13,632 nt of DNA from Chloroflexota bacterium. Lineage in GTDB: Bacteria; Chloroflexota; Anaerolineae; Anaerolineales; UBA11858. Each line of letters opens with the position of its first letter. Positions within the stretch are counted from its first letter, which is position 1. A program made the position numbers and the translations under genes. Location of the stretch: assembly GCA_003513015.1 (NCBI GenBank), contig DOTA01000464.1, forward strand, positions 1 to 13,632, given 5' to 3'. Shown piece after piece: positions 7,159 to 13,632 of the stretch. Below the pieces are notes generated by a model. It was not told where the DNA came from and did no database searches. It saw only the letters and a list, made by a program, of their open reading frames with translations.

Positions 7159-8022
7159 ATGACATTACAGGATCATTCACTCGACGGAAAAACAATGCTG
7201 GTGACCGGAGCCACTGCTGGCATCGGTGAAATAACCGCTCTGGAACTGGCCCGGAGAGGAGCTGCCGTGATTTTGGTGAGCCGCAGCCCTGAAAAATGTG
7301 CCGCCACCGCGGAGCGCATCCGCGGCGAAACCGACAACCCTAATATCGACTTTATTGTGGCAGACCTCTCTTCGCAGGCGCAAATTCGGCAGGCTGCCGC
7401 ACAATTCAAGGCCAGGTATGACCGTTTAGATGTGCTGGTCAATAATGCTGGGGGTGTTTTCGCCAGCCGCAAGCTCAGCGTAGATGGCATTGAGATGAAC
7501 TTCGCGCTCAATCACCTGAGTTACTTTTTGCTAACCAACTTGTTGCTCGATGTGCTCAAAGCCAGTGCGCCTGCTCGCATCGTGAACGTTTCATCGAATG
7601 GACATTTTGATTCGGCCCCCGATTTTGCTGATTTGCAGTTCGAGAAGAACTATGCCATGCTCAAAGCTTACGGGCGCTCCAAATTTGCGAATGTGCTCTT
7701 TACTTATGAACTGGCCCGCCGTTTAGAGGGCAATGGTGTTACCGCCAACGCTCTCAACCCCGGATTGGTGAAAACCCGGATTGGTACCAATTCGGGCTGG
7801 CTCGTTGGCCTGGCTTGGAATCTCGTCAATTGGTTGCGAAATGGCCTGACGCCCGAAGAAGGCGCTCAAACCAGCATTCTTCTAGCCTCGTCTGTGCAGC
7901 TTGAGGGTGTCACCGGAAAATATTACTCCCGCCAAAAAGAACGCGCCTCTGACCCGGTTACTTATGATGAAGAATTAGCCCGCCACCTGTGGGAGATCAG
8001 CGCACAGATGGTTGGCTTGTAG
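7159..8022 (+). CDS. Short-chain dehydrogenase/reductase (retinol-dehydrogenase-like)
   Basis: A 287-residue cytoplasmic NAD(P)-dependent oxidoreductase of the classical SDR family. The Rossmann fold carries TGATAGIG (16-23), an acidic DL after the third strand (69-70), NNAG (95-98), an Asn at 118, the catalytic Ser in VNVSS (145-146) and YGRSK (Tyr171, Lys175). NPGLVKT (200-206) follows the active site. SR at 41-42 after the second strand suggests NADP(H) preference, by analogy only. The overall style (IEMNFALNHLSYFLLTNLLL) is that of RDH11/WW-oxidoreductase-like proteins, but the substrate is unknown. The ATG at 7159 is chosen because GGAGGAG ends 5 bases upstream; a longer in-frame reading from 7039 would run over the divergent gene's start. 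The gene is 12 bases ahead of the DUF624 gene and likely co-transcribed with it. Confidence 0.92.
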   Translation: MTLQDHSLDGKTMLVTGATAGIGEITALELARRGAAVILVSRSPEKCAATAERIRGETDNPNIDFIVADLSSQAQIRQAAAQFKARYDRLDVLVNNAGGVFASRKLSVDGIEMNFALNHLSYFLLTNLLLDVLKASAPARIVNVSSNGHFDSAPDFADLQFEKNYAMLKAYGRSKFANVLFTYELARRLEGNGVTANALNPGLVKTRIGTNSGWLVGLAWNLVNWLRNGLTPEEGAQTSILLASSVQLEGVTGKYYSRQKERASDPVTYDEELARHLWEISAQMVGL

Positions 8023-8034
8023 GAAGGATAACTT

Positions 8035-8757
8035 ATGTACGAAGACCAAAATCCCTTCGTGGCGCGTGCCATGGAGTATCTGGAAATCGCCGCTCGCTAT
8101 GTCTTGTTGAACTTTTTGTGGGTTTTGTCGATTTTCCCAGTCGCGGCCGTTTTCTTCTTAATCCTGCGTTATGGTTTCGGGATTCAAGAATCTCCTTGGG
8201 TGTTGATCTTCATCCCCATTGCTCTGGCTTCCCCGGCTACCGGAGGTTTGTATTATGCCACCAATCAGTTAGCGCACGGCAATGATGGCGGCCCTATGGT
8301 TTATTGGAAAGGCCTAAAAACCTATCTTTGGCCTAGTTATCGCTGGGGGATAATGAATATTGTGGTGGCCTTTTTATTCAGTGTCAATATCTGGTTTTAT
8401 AGCAGCGCCCCCTGGAGTTTTGCGCCATATGTGCGTTTGGCCTTCATCATCGGCGCAATTTTTTGGGCAGCCATTCAGATGTACACCTTCCCCTTCATCA
8501 TCGAGCAAGATCAGCCCTCGCTAAAAATGTCCCTGCGGAATAGTTTTTTGGCTGTGGCTCGCCAACCGTTGCGCAGTTTCGGATTTCTCCTGTTGGTGTT
8601 TGCCCTCGCTATGTTTAGCACATATTTCTACTTTGTGCTTTGGGTGGTTGTTACTGTGAGCCTGATCGCTTACTTTTCAAATAAAAATACGCTGGCGGTC
8701 TTAAAGAGGCTGCTGGAACAGGAGCAAAAATTCAAGAAATCCGAGCCCAAAGAATAA
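8035..8757 (+). CDS. DUF624/YesL-like membrane protein
   Basis: A 240-residue protein with about five hydrophobic segments (21-45, 52-72, 104-122, 133-154, 182-213) and a charged, lysine-rich C-terminal tail. The N-terminal layout (short polar start, YVLLNFLWVLSIFPVAAVFF, then SPATGGLYYATNQLAHG) and the central QMYTFPFIIEQDQPSLKMSLRNSF pattern match YesL-type DUF624 proteins. In Firmicutes these often sit beside carbohydrate-uptake genes, but no such genes are seen here and the function is undefined. AGGAAGG lies 7 bases before the ATG and overlaps the stop of the dehydrogenase gene, pointing to translational linkage. Its stop lies only 3 bases from the stop of the facing methyltransferase gene. 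Confidence 0.8.
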   Translation: MYEDQNPFVARAMEYLEIAARYVLLNFLWVLSIFPVAAVFFLILRYGFGIQESPWVLIFIPIALASPATGGLYYATNQLAHGNDGGPMVYWKGLKTYLWPSYRWGIMNIVVAFLFSVNIWFYSSAPWSFAPYVRLAFIIGAIFWAAIQMYTFPFIIEQDQPSLKMSLRNSFLAVARQPLRSFGFLLLVFALAMFSTYFYFVLWVVVTVSLIAYFSNKNTLAVLKRLLEQEQKFKKSEPKE

Positions 8758-8760
8758 AAA

Positions 8761-10005
8761 TTATCCCACGGCAAACAAACATTTCAAATATGCCCCCTCG
8801 GGGAATCCCACCGGATGATCGAGCGCATGACCTGTGCGCTCGATTTCTTTTAACGGGCGGCCTGCTTGCCGCGCGGTTTGCAAAACTGCGCTAAAAAATT
8901 CTTCTTCGCTTACCCGACTGGAGCAAGAGGCCTGCACCAACGTTCCACCTGGCTGCAAAATGGCCAATCCCAGGCGTGTCAACTGCCGATAGGCTGCCAG
9001 GGCTTTTTTGCTTTCGGCCTGATTTTTGGCGAAAGATGGCGGATCTATAATCACGAGATCAAATTTTTCCTCAGCCTGAGCCATGTTTTGCAACAATTCA
9101 AAGGCATCGCCGGTCATAATCTTGTGCTGGCAGGCTGCCACCGCTGGGTGCACACGATTGCGCTCAAAATTTTGCTCGGCAGCCTCTAAAGCGGGCTGGC
9201 TAATATCCAGGCTGACCACTTCATCAGCCCCGCCGCGCGCCGCATAGAGCGAAAATCCCCCGGTATAGGCAAACACATTCAGGACGCGTTTATTTTTGGA
9301 AATTTTCTCGACGCGGGCACGATTGTCGCGCTGATCGAGAAAGAATCCGGTTTTTTGGCCGCGCAAAAGATCGGCTTCAAAGGTGATTCCGTTTTCGAGG
9401 AACAGCACTGGCCCCTGGAGTTCAATTCCGCTGATCACGGAACCATCTTTGAGTTGGTACAAAAATTGGGGTTGGCGCGCCACTTCTCGGCCCAGGCGCA
9501 GAATGATCCTTTCCGGGGTCAGTAAATCCTGCAAGATCGGCACAATCATCGGCAAGTGGGGAATCCAGGCGGGTGAATATATCTTAACTACCAAAGATTG
9601 CGCATAGCGATCAGAAACAAGGCCTGGGAGACCATCGTTTTCTCCGTGGATCAACCGGTATCCGTTGGTGTTTGTCAGTAACGCCGCGCGGATTTGAGCC
9701 GCCGCGCCAATTTTCATAGCGAACCACTCTGGCCCGATGGTAGCAGGCGTGTGGTGATGCAAAACGCGCACCCGAATGGGGGAGGTGGGATCGTATAGCC
9801 CTACCGCTAAAAATTTGCGCTGACTGTTGAAGATCACTGCCAGGTCACCGGGCGCGCCAGCCTGGTTTTGTTGCGTAATGGCTTCTGCAAACAACCAGGG
9901 GTGCCCGCGGCGCAAAGCGCGCTCAGCATTGGCAGATACGCGTAGCGCGATTCGCCGTTCTGATGGCGCAGGGATGGCGGGCAGCTTGCCGGTTTCGCCT
10001 TTCAT
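8761..10005 (-). CDS. rlmI: Class I SAM-dependent rRNA (cytosine-C5) methyltransferase, RlmI-type
   Basis: A 414-residue protein of the RlmI/YccW family (COG1092-type), whose E. coli member makes m5C1962 in 23S rRNA. In order: an N-terminal PUA domain (about 18-82, with RRGHPWLFAEAI), a central segment with LIHGENDGLPGLVSDRY, the family hallmark KTGFFLDQRDNR (218-229), the SAM site NVFAYTGGFSLYAARGG (243-259) followed by acidic VSLDIS, the catalytic-region DPPSF (321-325), and CSSR (361-364) near the C-terminus. The length fits (E. coli RlmI is 396). The start is uncertain: the ATG at 10005 has no clear ribosome site, and an in-frame TTG at 10041 would add 12 residues that look non-domain. 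The target base is inferred by homology; related family members act on other sites. Confidence 0.88.
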   Translation of the reverse strand: MKGETGKLPAIPAPSERRIALRVSANAERALRRGHPWLFAEAITQQNQAGAPGDLAVIFNSQRKFLAVGLYDPTSPIRVRVLHHHTPATIGPEWFAMKIGAAAQIRAALLTNTNGYRLIHGENDGLPGLVSDRYAQSLVVKIYSPAWIPHLPMIVPILQDLLTPERIILRLGREVARQPQFLYQLKDGSVISGIELQGPVLFLENGITFEADLLRGQKTGFFLDQRDNRARVEKISKNKRVLNVFAYTGGFSLYAARGGADEVVSLDISQPALEAAEQNFERNRVHPAVAACQHKIMTGDAFELLQNMAQAEEKFDLVIIDPPSFAKNQAESKKALAAYRQLTRLGLAILQPGGTLVQASCSSRVSEEEFFSAVLQTARQAGRPLKEIERTGHALDHPVGFPEGAYLKCLFAVG

Positions 10006-10092
10006 AATTGTGAGTGTAGCACGATGGTGATTATGTGGCAAGCTGAGTAAAATAGAGACATTCGGTTACTTGTGGTGAGCGTGGAGGCGGCT

Positions 10093-10656
10093 ATGTTCTC
10101 TAAATTTCGCTGGCTTGGGTGGTTTATTGGCATTATTGTGATTTCTTTGTTTTTGGGGCGGTTGTCCTTCATTTCGGGGCAGGCCGCGGAAGCGAATGGT
10201 GAAACCGTTTATTTGCCATTGGTCTCGCGCCCGGAGACTACGCCGACACCGGTCCCCAGTTTTGAAGAGCGCGTTGTTGAACTTACCAACCAGGAACGCG
10301 AGGCTAACGGCTGCAGCCCTGTAACGATGGAACCGCGCTTGCAAGCAGCCGCCGAAGGCCACAGTGCGGATATGGCCTTAAATGACTTCTTTTCACACAC
10401 TGGTTCGAATGGTTCTTCGCCCTGGGATCGGATTCATGCTCAGGGTTATTCTTACTCAAGAGCCGGAGAAAACATTGCCGCGGGTTATTCAACACCGGAG
10501 AGTGTCGTGACCGGATGGATGAATAGTGATGGTCATCGCGCCAATATTCTCAATTGTAGTTTTGTGCATATCGGAGTGGGATATTATTATTTACAGAATG
10601 ACCCCGGCAGCGTGCGATACCGCCATTATTGGACCCAAGTTTTTGCTTCACCATAG
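10093..10656 (+). CDS. Secreted CAP-domain (SCP/PR1, YkwD-like) protein
   Basis: A 187-residue protein. Residues 8-26 form a hydrophobic signal or anchor segment after a basic N-terminus. Next come YLPLVSRP (40-47), a motif I associate with exported Chloroflexota proteins, and a Pro/Thr linker (48-56). The CAP domain spans about 58-186: VVELTNQEREANG, AEGHSADM (His90), FFSHTG, AGENIA (Glu126), GWMNSDGHRANILN (His148), IGVGYYY. The two histidines and the glutamate that line the CAP cavity are all present. Bacterial CAP proteins are extracellular; their activity is mostly unproven, with roles proposed in lipid or peptide binding and sporulation. The ATG at 10093 is preferred because GGAGG sits 5 bases upstream; in-frame GTG codons at 10072 and 10075 are rejected. 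It diverges from the methyltransferase gene. Confidence 0.9.
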   Translation: MFSKFRWLGWFIGIIVISLFLGRLSFISGQAAEANGETVYLPLVSRPETTPTPVPSFEERVVELTNQEREANGCSPVTMEPRLQAAAEGHSADMALNDFFSHTGSNGSSPWDRIHAQGYSYSRAGENIAAGYSTPESVVTGWMNSDGHRANILNCSFVHIGVGYYYLQNDPGSVRYRHYWTQVFASP

Positions 10657-10687
10657 TAGAACTGAGAATTGGTAATGGTTGATTTGT

Positions 10688-10740
10688 AAGTGATGATCTC
10701 ATACCAACGGGTATACCCTTGCGGTATGAGATCATCACTT
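10688..10740. repeat. Perfect 18-bp inverted repeat with nested 10-bp palindrome
   Basis: AAGTGATGATCTCATACC (10688-10705) is exactly complementary to 10723-10740. The 17-base centre contains GGGTATACCC (10709-10718), itself a perfect palindrome that could form a 3-bp mini-stem with a TATA loop. It begins 31 bases after the CAP gene stop. No T-run follows on either strand, so it is not a normal intrinsic terminator, and a separate proper terminator lies 35 bases further on. It could be an mRNA-stabilising 3' hairpin, a protein-binding site or a small mobile palindromic element. Confidence 0.8.
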
Positions 10741-10775
10741 GCTTTATAGCCACCCCCTGAGAATTTTGTCAACAA

Positions 10776-10818
10776 AAAAACAGCCATTTGCATTACTTTT
10801 ATGCAAGTGGCTGTTTTT
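10776..10818. terminator. Bidirectional terminator between CAP and receiver genes
   Basis: An 18-bp stem with one wobble position (10776-10793 with 10801-10818) and a 7-base loop TACTTTT. The outer arm AAAAACAGCCA supplies a T-run on both strands: GTTTTTGCTTTT rightward and TGTTTTTTTGTT leftward. It lies 15 bases from the stop of the receiver gene and fits termination of both convergent genes. Confidence 0.88.
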
Positions 10819-10833
10819 GCTTTTGGTGAAAAT

Positions 10834-11232
10834 CTACTGTGCAACCCACACTTCGATCAGTGAGAGGATTGAAACAAAATCTTCGCGTTTGTTGATGACA
10901 TGGTTAAAGTGATGCATGCCATGGCGGTAAGCTTCTTGGGTTTCAAGGGTGCGCTTTTCGAGAGCGGTGTATGCCAGAACTATAGGCGAGTCGCCTTGGG
11001 CCTGCCGCACAACTTCGGCAATATCGGCCCCGTTTTTGCTGGGCATCATCATATCGATCACCCATACTTTGGAGGTGATTTGCCCACTGCCAATGGCTTC
11101 ATACGCCCGTTGCGAGTTGTTATAGGTGATGAAGCGCCAATTTTTGTATTTGTAAATGATGTATTGTTGAAATATATCGGTAACCGACACTTCATCGTCG
11201 ATAATGACTACATCATAAGTTGGTGATGACAT
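10834..11232 (-). CDS. Stand-alone response-regulator receiver protein
   Basis: A 132-residue CheY-like receiver domain with no output domain. The acidic pair Asp12-Asp13 (VVIIDDE), the phospho-acceptor Asp60 in VIDMMMPSKNG, Thr89 in AYTALE and Lys115 in INKREDF are all present, so phosphorylation should be possible. The domain ends almost at the C-terminus, which rules out a DNA-binding domain unless it is lost. Such proteins act by protein contact or as phosphate relays. AGGAG lies 7 bases before the ATG on the minus strand. No kinase is adjacent; the orphan GAF kinase at 4400-5674 is the only kinase in the window and could be a partner, but this is a guess. Confidence 0.9.
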   Translation of the reverse strand: MSSPTYDVVIIDDEVSVTDIFQQYIIYKYKNWRFITYNNSQRAYEAIGSGQITSKVWVIDMMMPSKNGADIAEVVRQAQGDSPIVLAYTALEKRTLETQEAYRHGMHHFNHVINKREDFVSILSLIEVWVAQ

Positions 11233-11453
11233 TTAGTGCTCCTGCGCATTTAGTCGCCTTGCATCATGCCGTGTTCGATTCGCTTTATTCGTCGGCACGC
11301 CCCTGATTTTAGCATAGGTTGGGTTGAAAAACGATACTTTCCTTACATGAATATCAGATTTGCCGGGTTGGGGTGTTGCTTGAACCTTTTGAATTTCGAT
11401 CGATATTCCAACAGGAGACTAAAAATTTGTCTTGTTTGTAACCTCTAAACCAC
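11233..11453. other. Left part of the 315-base divergent gap (receiver / PadR)
   Basis: The gap between the receiver start and the PadR start runs from 11233 to 11547. This part holds the putative minus-strand promoter at 11306-11314 and otherwise no gene, RNA or repeat that I can recognise. A 60-codon plus-strand reading frame at 11266-11448 has no ribosome site or family resemblance and is not called. Confidence 0.5.
11306..11314 (-). promoter_or_regulatory. Putative extended -10 promoter of the receiver gene
   Basis: On the minus strand TGCTAAAAT forms an extended -10 element (TAAAAT at 11306-11311), with a T-rich but non-consensus -35 region. Transcription would start near 11299, giving a leader of about 67 bases. 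The local context CTATGnTAAAATC is the same as that upstream of the lipid kinase gene. Confidence 0.4.
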
Positions 11454-11483
11454 TTGACAGATACCCAATTTATTATATATAAT
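11454..11483 (+). promoter_or_regulatory. Near-consensus sigma-70 promoter of the PadR-MFS operon
   Basis: TTGACA (11454-11459) and TATAAT (11478-11483) are both perfect matches to consensus, separated by 18 bases. This is by far the strongest promoter in the window. A very AT-rich tract with short TATAT/ATATA inverted repeats (11476-11508) overlaps the -10 and the likely start site near 11490, which is where an autoregulatory PadR dimer would be expected to bind. The leader is about 58 bases. Confidence 0.8.
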
Positions 11484-11484
11484 C

Positions 11485-11508
11485 ATATATAGTATATTTA
11501 TATATATA
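11485..11508. promoter_or_regulatory. Possible PadR operator overlapping the transcription start
   Basis: ATATA (11485-11489) and TATAT (11493-11497) are inverted around TAG, followed by another alternating TA tract (11500-11508). PadR-family repressors commonly bind AT-rich dyads at their own promoters. The low complexity makes chance symmetry likely, so this is inferred mainly from position. Confidence 0.35.
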
Positions 11509-11547
11509 GAAAAATCTCCTTTATCTACCAAGCAAAAGGAAAAACTC

Positions 11548-12111
11548 TTGAAGCTTGAATACTTCATCATCGGGTTGCTCAAACTCAAACCGCTAACGGG
11601 TTATGATCTCAAAAAAATTTTGGACACCGATGGGCGTTTTATTCGTCGTCGAACACCACTTAGCCAGATCTATAATACGCTGAATCGCATGGCTGAAAAC
11701 GGTTTGCTGACTTTTGAAAACGAACTACAAGAGGGTAAACCGGATCGCAAGGTCTATACCGTGACTTCCAAGGGGGATGAATATTTTATGGCTTGGCTGA
11801 CTGCCCCACACCAACCTAGTTTCCGTTTTCAGGAGCGCGATTTTCTAGGGAAAATCATGTTTGCTTATTATCTGGATACCCCAACAATTCTTCAACAATT
11901 GCGGACCGAACTTGACTATCGTAAAGAACAGATCGCCGCATTTAGACCTCGTAGTCGCGCATTGCAAGTTTCTCCAGCTTTCGATGGGAACCTCGAACAC
12001 GCCCAAGCCATTGCTGATCTGTTACACGAATATGGCGCGAGTTCAGTCGACCACTATGTTTCCTGGTTAGAAAGCACAATTCAGTTTTTTGAGAACTGGA
12101 ACGCTGATTGA
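11548..12111 (+). CDS. PadR-family transcriptional regulator
   Basis: A 187-residue regulator. Residues about 3-85 form the PadR winged helix (EYFIIGLLKLKPLTGYDLKK, SQIYNTLNRMAENGLL, KVYTVTSKGDEYFMAWL), and 88-185 are the helical C-terminal dimerisation region of the longer PadR subfamily (Vir_act_alpha_C-like). Such proteins are usually repressors that release DNA on binding a small hydrophobic compound. Translation must begin at the TTG at 11548: AAGGA lies 7 bases upstream, and the next in-frame ATG (codon 48) falls inside the DNA-binding domain. It is followed after 97 bases by an MFS transporter on the same strand, the usual partner of a PadR repressor, and is preceded by a strong promoter with a possible operator. 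Confidence 0.92.
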   Translation: MKLEYFIIGLLKLKPLTGYDLKKILDTDGRFIRRRTPLSQIYNTLNRMAENGLLTFENELQEGKPDRKVYTVTSKGDEYFMAWLTAPHQPSFRFQERDFLGKIMFAYYLDTPTILQQLRTELDYRKEQIAAFRPRSRALQVSPAFDGNLEHAQAIADLLHEYGASSVDHYVSWLESTIQFFENWNAD

Positions 12112-12208
12112 AAACACATTTCTTGTTATTCTCGGTTGCGTATTAAGCTGGGTAAACCAAATTTCGCCCGGCTTTCAAAAATTTTTAGTCACAATAGGAG
12201 TACAGAAA

Positions 12209-13564
12209 ATGGCAGTTAACGAAGAGCAACAAGTGGTCACCCCCAAAGGGCAGCCCAAGATCAAGGGCCGTTGGAAGAGTGCCTTCTCACTTACTTTCGC
12301 CTCCATGCTGGATAATAATGAGGGAACATCTTTCATCACGGCGATGTTCCCGATGATCCGAGCGCAGCTTGGTATGAGCCTGGGGGTCTTGGGGTGGATG
12401 GCAGCTTTACCCAAGATTATTGCGGTTTTCTTTGGCCCATTCTGGGCCAGTGTTGGGCGCAAGTATAACCGCAAGAATGTGCTGATTTTCGCGACCGGCA
12501 TCTGGGGGTTGTGGGCCATCGCCATTGGCCTGTCTCAATCAGTTACCCAATTATTTATTTTTGTGACCATCTCTCTAATTGGCGCGGTCGCCAGTCAGCC
12601 GTTGATGCAGGAAATCTTAATGGATCTCTTCGGCGACGAAGAACGCGGCAAGGCCGTCAGCATCGTGTATGGCGTCTCTGCTATCGTCATGCTGCCAATG
12701 ATGGGCGTTAATGCCTGGCTCGCCGGGATGGAAAGTGGCTGGCGATATGGCTTTTATGCTGCCGGTATTCTCAGTGCGATCAGTGGTTTGGTCATTTGGA
12801 AGTTTTTAGATGACCCCGGCCGCGGGGCAGCCGAAACCGCCTTGGCTGATGTGGAGCAAGTCCGGCAGGAAGAATATGGCCTGATCAAATGGGTTGAAGT
12901 GAAAGAACTCTTCCAGATTAAGACCTTCGTGCTGATGCTGGGTCAGCGTGTACTCAGTGGGCATTTACTGATGATTTCGATGGGCGTTGTATATTTGGTG
13001 GATGTGCTTGGTTTTGATTTGAAGCAAGCTAATCTGATGATTATCCCCTTGATGTTAGGGATGTTTACCGGTATGTTTGTCTTCGGTTTTATTGCTGATT
13101 GGATTCACAAAAAACACCCCAAATACGGCCGCATTGGCACCATCCAACTTATTCAGCTCGTTTACGCTGTGCTGGCCTTCTTTGGAACGCAATTTGTTTA
13201 TCCCAATAATGCGATTTATGCCATTCTGTTTTTCTTCATGGGGTTCTTCGGTTCCGCTAATATGGGCGTCAATCGACCGATTGTGGCTTCGGTGGTACGG
13301 CCTGAGCTGCGCGGTACCGCTTTTGCGCTCTTTGTTTCTGTATTTGAAGCGATTGCCTGGGCTATTTACAATATTGCGGCCGGTCAGTTGGGCCAAATCT
13401 ATGGTTTGAAACCGGTTTTCTTCGCCGTGTTGGTGGTTTTGATGCTGGTCAATACAGCCTTCATCACCTTGATCTATAAGCCCTATGCCAAAGATGTGCA
13501 GGCACTGAACGAGCAGATGGAAGCCCGTCGTTTGGAATACCTCGGCTCTGCAGCCGGAGATTAG
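12209..13564 (+). CDS. Major facilitator superfamily transporter
   Basis: A 451-residue, probably 12-segment MFS permease. The loop between segments 2 and 3 carries a motif-A relative, GPFWASVGRKYNRKNV (76-91), and the second half repeats it as GFIADWIHKKHPKYGR (293-308). A charged cytoplasmic loop lies at about 199-235, between the two six-segment halves. An acidic residue pair sits in or near segment 1 (MLDNNEGT, 33-40). RPELRGTAFALF (364-375) is typical of MFS C-terminal halves. The substrate is unknown; location next to a PadR regulator favours efflux of a toxic compound, by inference. The ATG at 12209 is chosen because TAGGAG lies 8 bases upstream; an upstream in-frame reading from 12089 overlaps the PadR gene and lacks a ribosome site. 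The 97-base gap has no clear terminator, so the two genes are probably one operon. Confidence 0.9.
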   Translation: MAVNEEQQVVTPKGQPKIKGRWKSAFSLTFASMLDNNEGTSFITAMFPMIRAQLGMSLGVLGWMAALPKIIAVFFGPFWASVGRKYNRKNVLIFATGIWGLWAIAIGLSQSVTQLFIFVTISLIGAVASQPLMQEILMDLFGDEERGKAVSIVYGVSAIVMLPMMGVNAWLAGMESGWRYGFYAAGILSAISGLVIWKFLDDPGRGAAETALADVEQVRQEEYGLIKWVEVKELFQIKTFVLMLGQRVLSGHLLMISMGVVYLVDVLGFDLKQANLMIIPLMLGMFTGMFVFGFIADWIHKKHPKYGRIGTIQLIQLVYAVLAFFGTQFVYPNNAIYAILFFFMGFFGSANMGVNRPIVASVVRPELRGTAFALFVSVFEAIAWAIYNIAAGQLGQIYGLKPVFFAVLVVLMLVNTAFITLIYKPYAKDVQALNEQMEARRLEYLGSAAGD

Positions 13565-13586
13565 ATATTCGAGTGTTGAAAATGAA

Positions 13587-13611
13587 CGCAAAAAAAACAG
13601 AGCTTCGGCTC
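13587..13611 (-). terminator. Probable terminator of a leftward gene beyond the right edge
   Basis: GAGC-TTCG-GCTC (13600-13611) forms a short hairpin which, read on the minus strand, is followed by TGTTTTTTTTGC. The direction points to a minus-strand gene outside the window, convergent with the MFS gene. The 4-bp stem is short, so the call is moderate. No terminator for the MFS gene in its own direction is visible. Confidence 0.45.
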
Positions 13612-13632
13612 AACAATCACCATGATTATTTA

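Noticed and set aside
10006..10041. TTG start adding 12 residues to the methyltransferase
   Set aside because: No ribosome site precedes it and the added His-rich residues are not part of the PUA domain. The alternative ATG also lacks a clear site, so the choice is provisional.
10072..10092. GTG starts adding 6-7 residues to the CAP protein
   Set aside because: The GGAGG at 10083-10087 lies inside this stretch and positions the ATG at 10093; the extension also places charged residues ahead of a normal signal segment.
11266..11448. 60-codon plus-strand reading frame between receiver and PadR genes
   Set aside because: No ribosome site, no recognisable domain, irregular composition, and it overlaps the likely receiver promoter.
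11476..11508. AT-rich tract as a replication origin or a microsatellite
   Set aside because: It is short, lacks DnaA-box-like clusters, and is better explained as the -10 and operator region of a strong promoter.
12089..12208. 40-codon N-terminal extension of the MFS transporter
   Set aside because: It overlaps the PadR C-terminus and has no ribosome site; TAGGAG precedes the ATG at 12209. Its hydrophobic content could suggest a signal segment, but MFS proteins do not need one.
1..13632. Defence island, CRISPR array, prophage, integron or insertion sequence
   Set aside because: No regularly spaced repeats, transposase, integrase, nuclease or toxin-antitoxin pair could be seen; all larger reading frames are explained by housekeeping, regulatory or membrane protein families.

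Overview
The window looks like an ordinary chromosomal segment from a Chloroflexota bacterium, probably Anaerolineae-like and probably from a metagenome assembly. This assignment is inferred from protein style: an NHL-repeat protein with a discoidin-like domain, a secreted CAP protein with a YLPLVSR motif just after its signal segment, a YwiC-like membrane protein and a PadR/MFS pair. I found no rRNA or tRNA gene, CRISPR array, transposase, integrase or phage gene. Gene density is high and strands alternate often, so most transcription units hold one or two genes.

Left part (1-4203): the 3' part of a large modular extracellular or cell-surface protein (PsbP/DcrB-like segment, galactose-binding-like domain, proline-rich linker, NHL propeller) runs rightward to a strong hairpin. 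Facing it are two leftward genes, a YegS/DgkB-type lipid kinase and an 11-segment membrane protein of unknown role.

Middle part (4400-8757): a soluble GAF-domain histidine kinase (+) converges on a small DUF4870 membrane protein (-), with a symmetrical terminator between them. A YwiC-like membrane protein (-) diverges from a short-chain dehydrogenase and a DUF624/YesL-like membrane protein (+), which form a likely operon.

Right part (8761-13632): an RlmI-type rRNA methyltransferase (-) ends 3 bp from the DUF624 gene. A secreted CAP-domain protein (+) converges on a stand-alone receiver-domain protein (-). Between these two lie a perfect 18-bp inverted repeat with a nested 10-bp palindrome and then a bidirectional terminator. 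A near-consensus promoter then drives a PadR-family repressor (TTG start) and a 12-segment MFS transporter, a probable self-regulated efflux or uptake operon. A small hairpin at the right edge suggests another leftward gene just outside the window.

I do not see a convincing new multi-gene system. The items most worth a second look are the nested palindrome at 10688-10740, the PadR control region, the orphan kinase and orphan receiver, and the unassigned 448-residue membrane protein.
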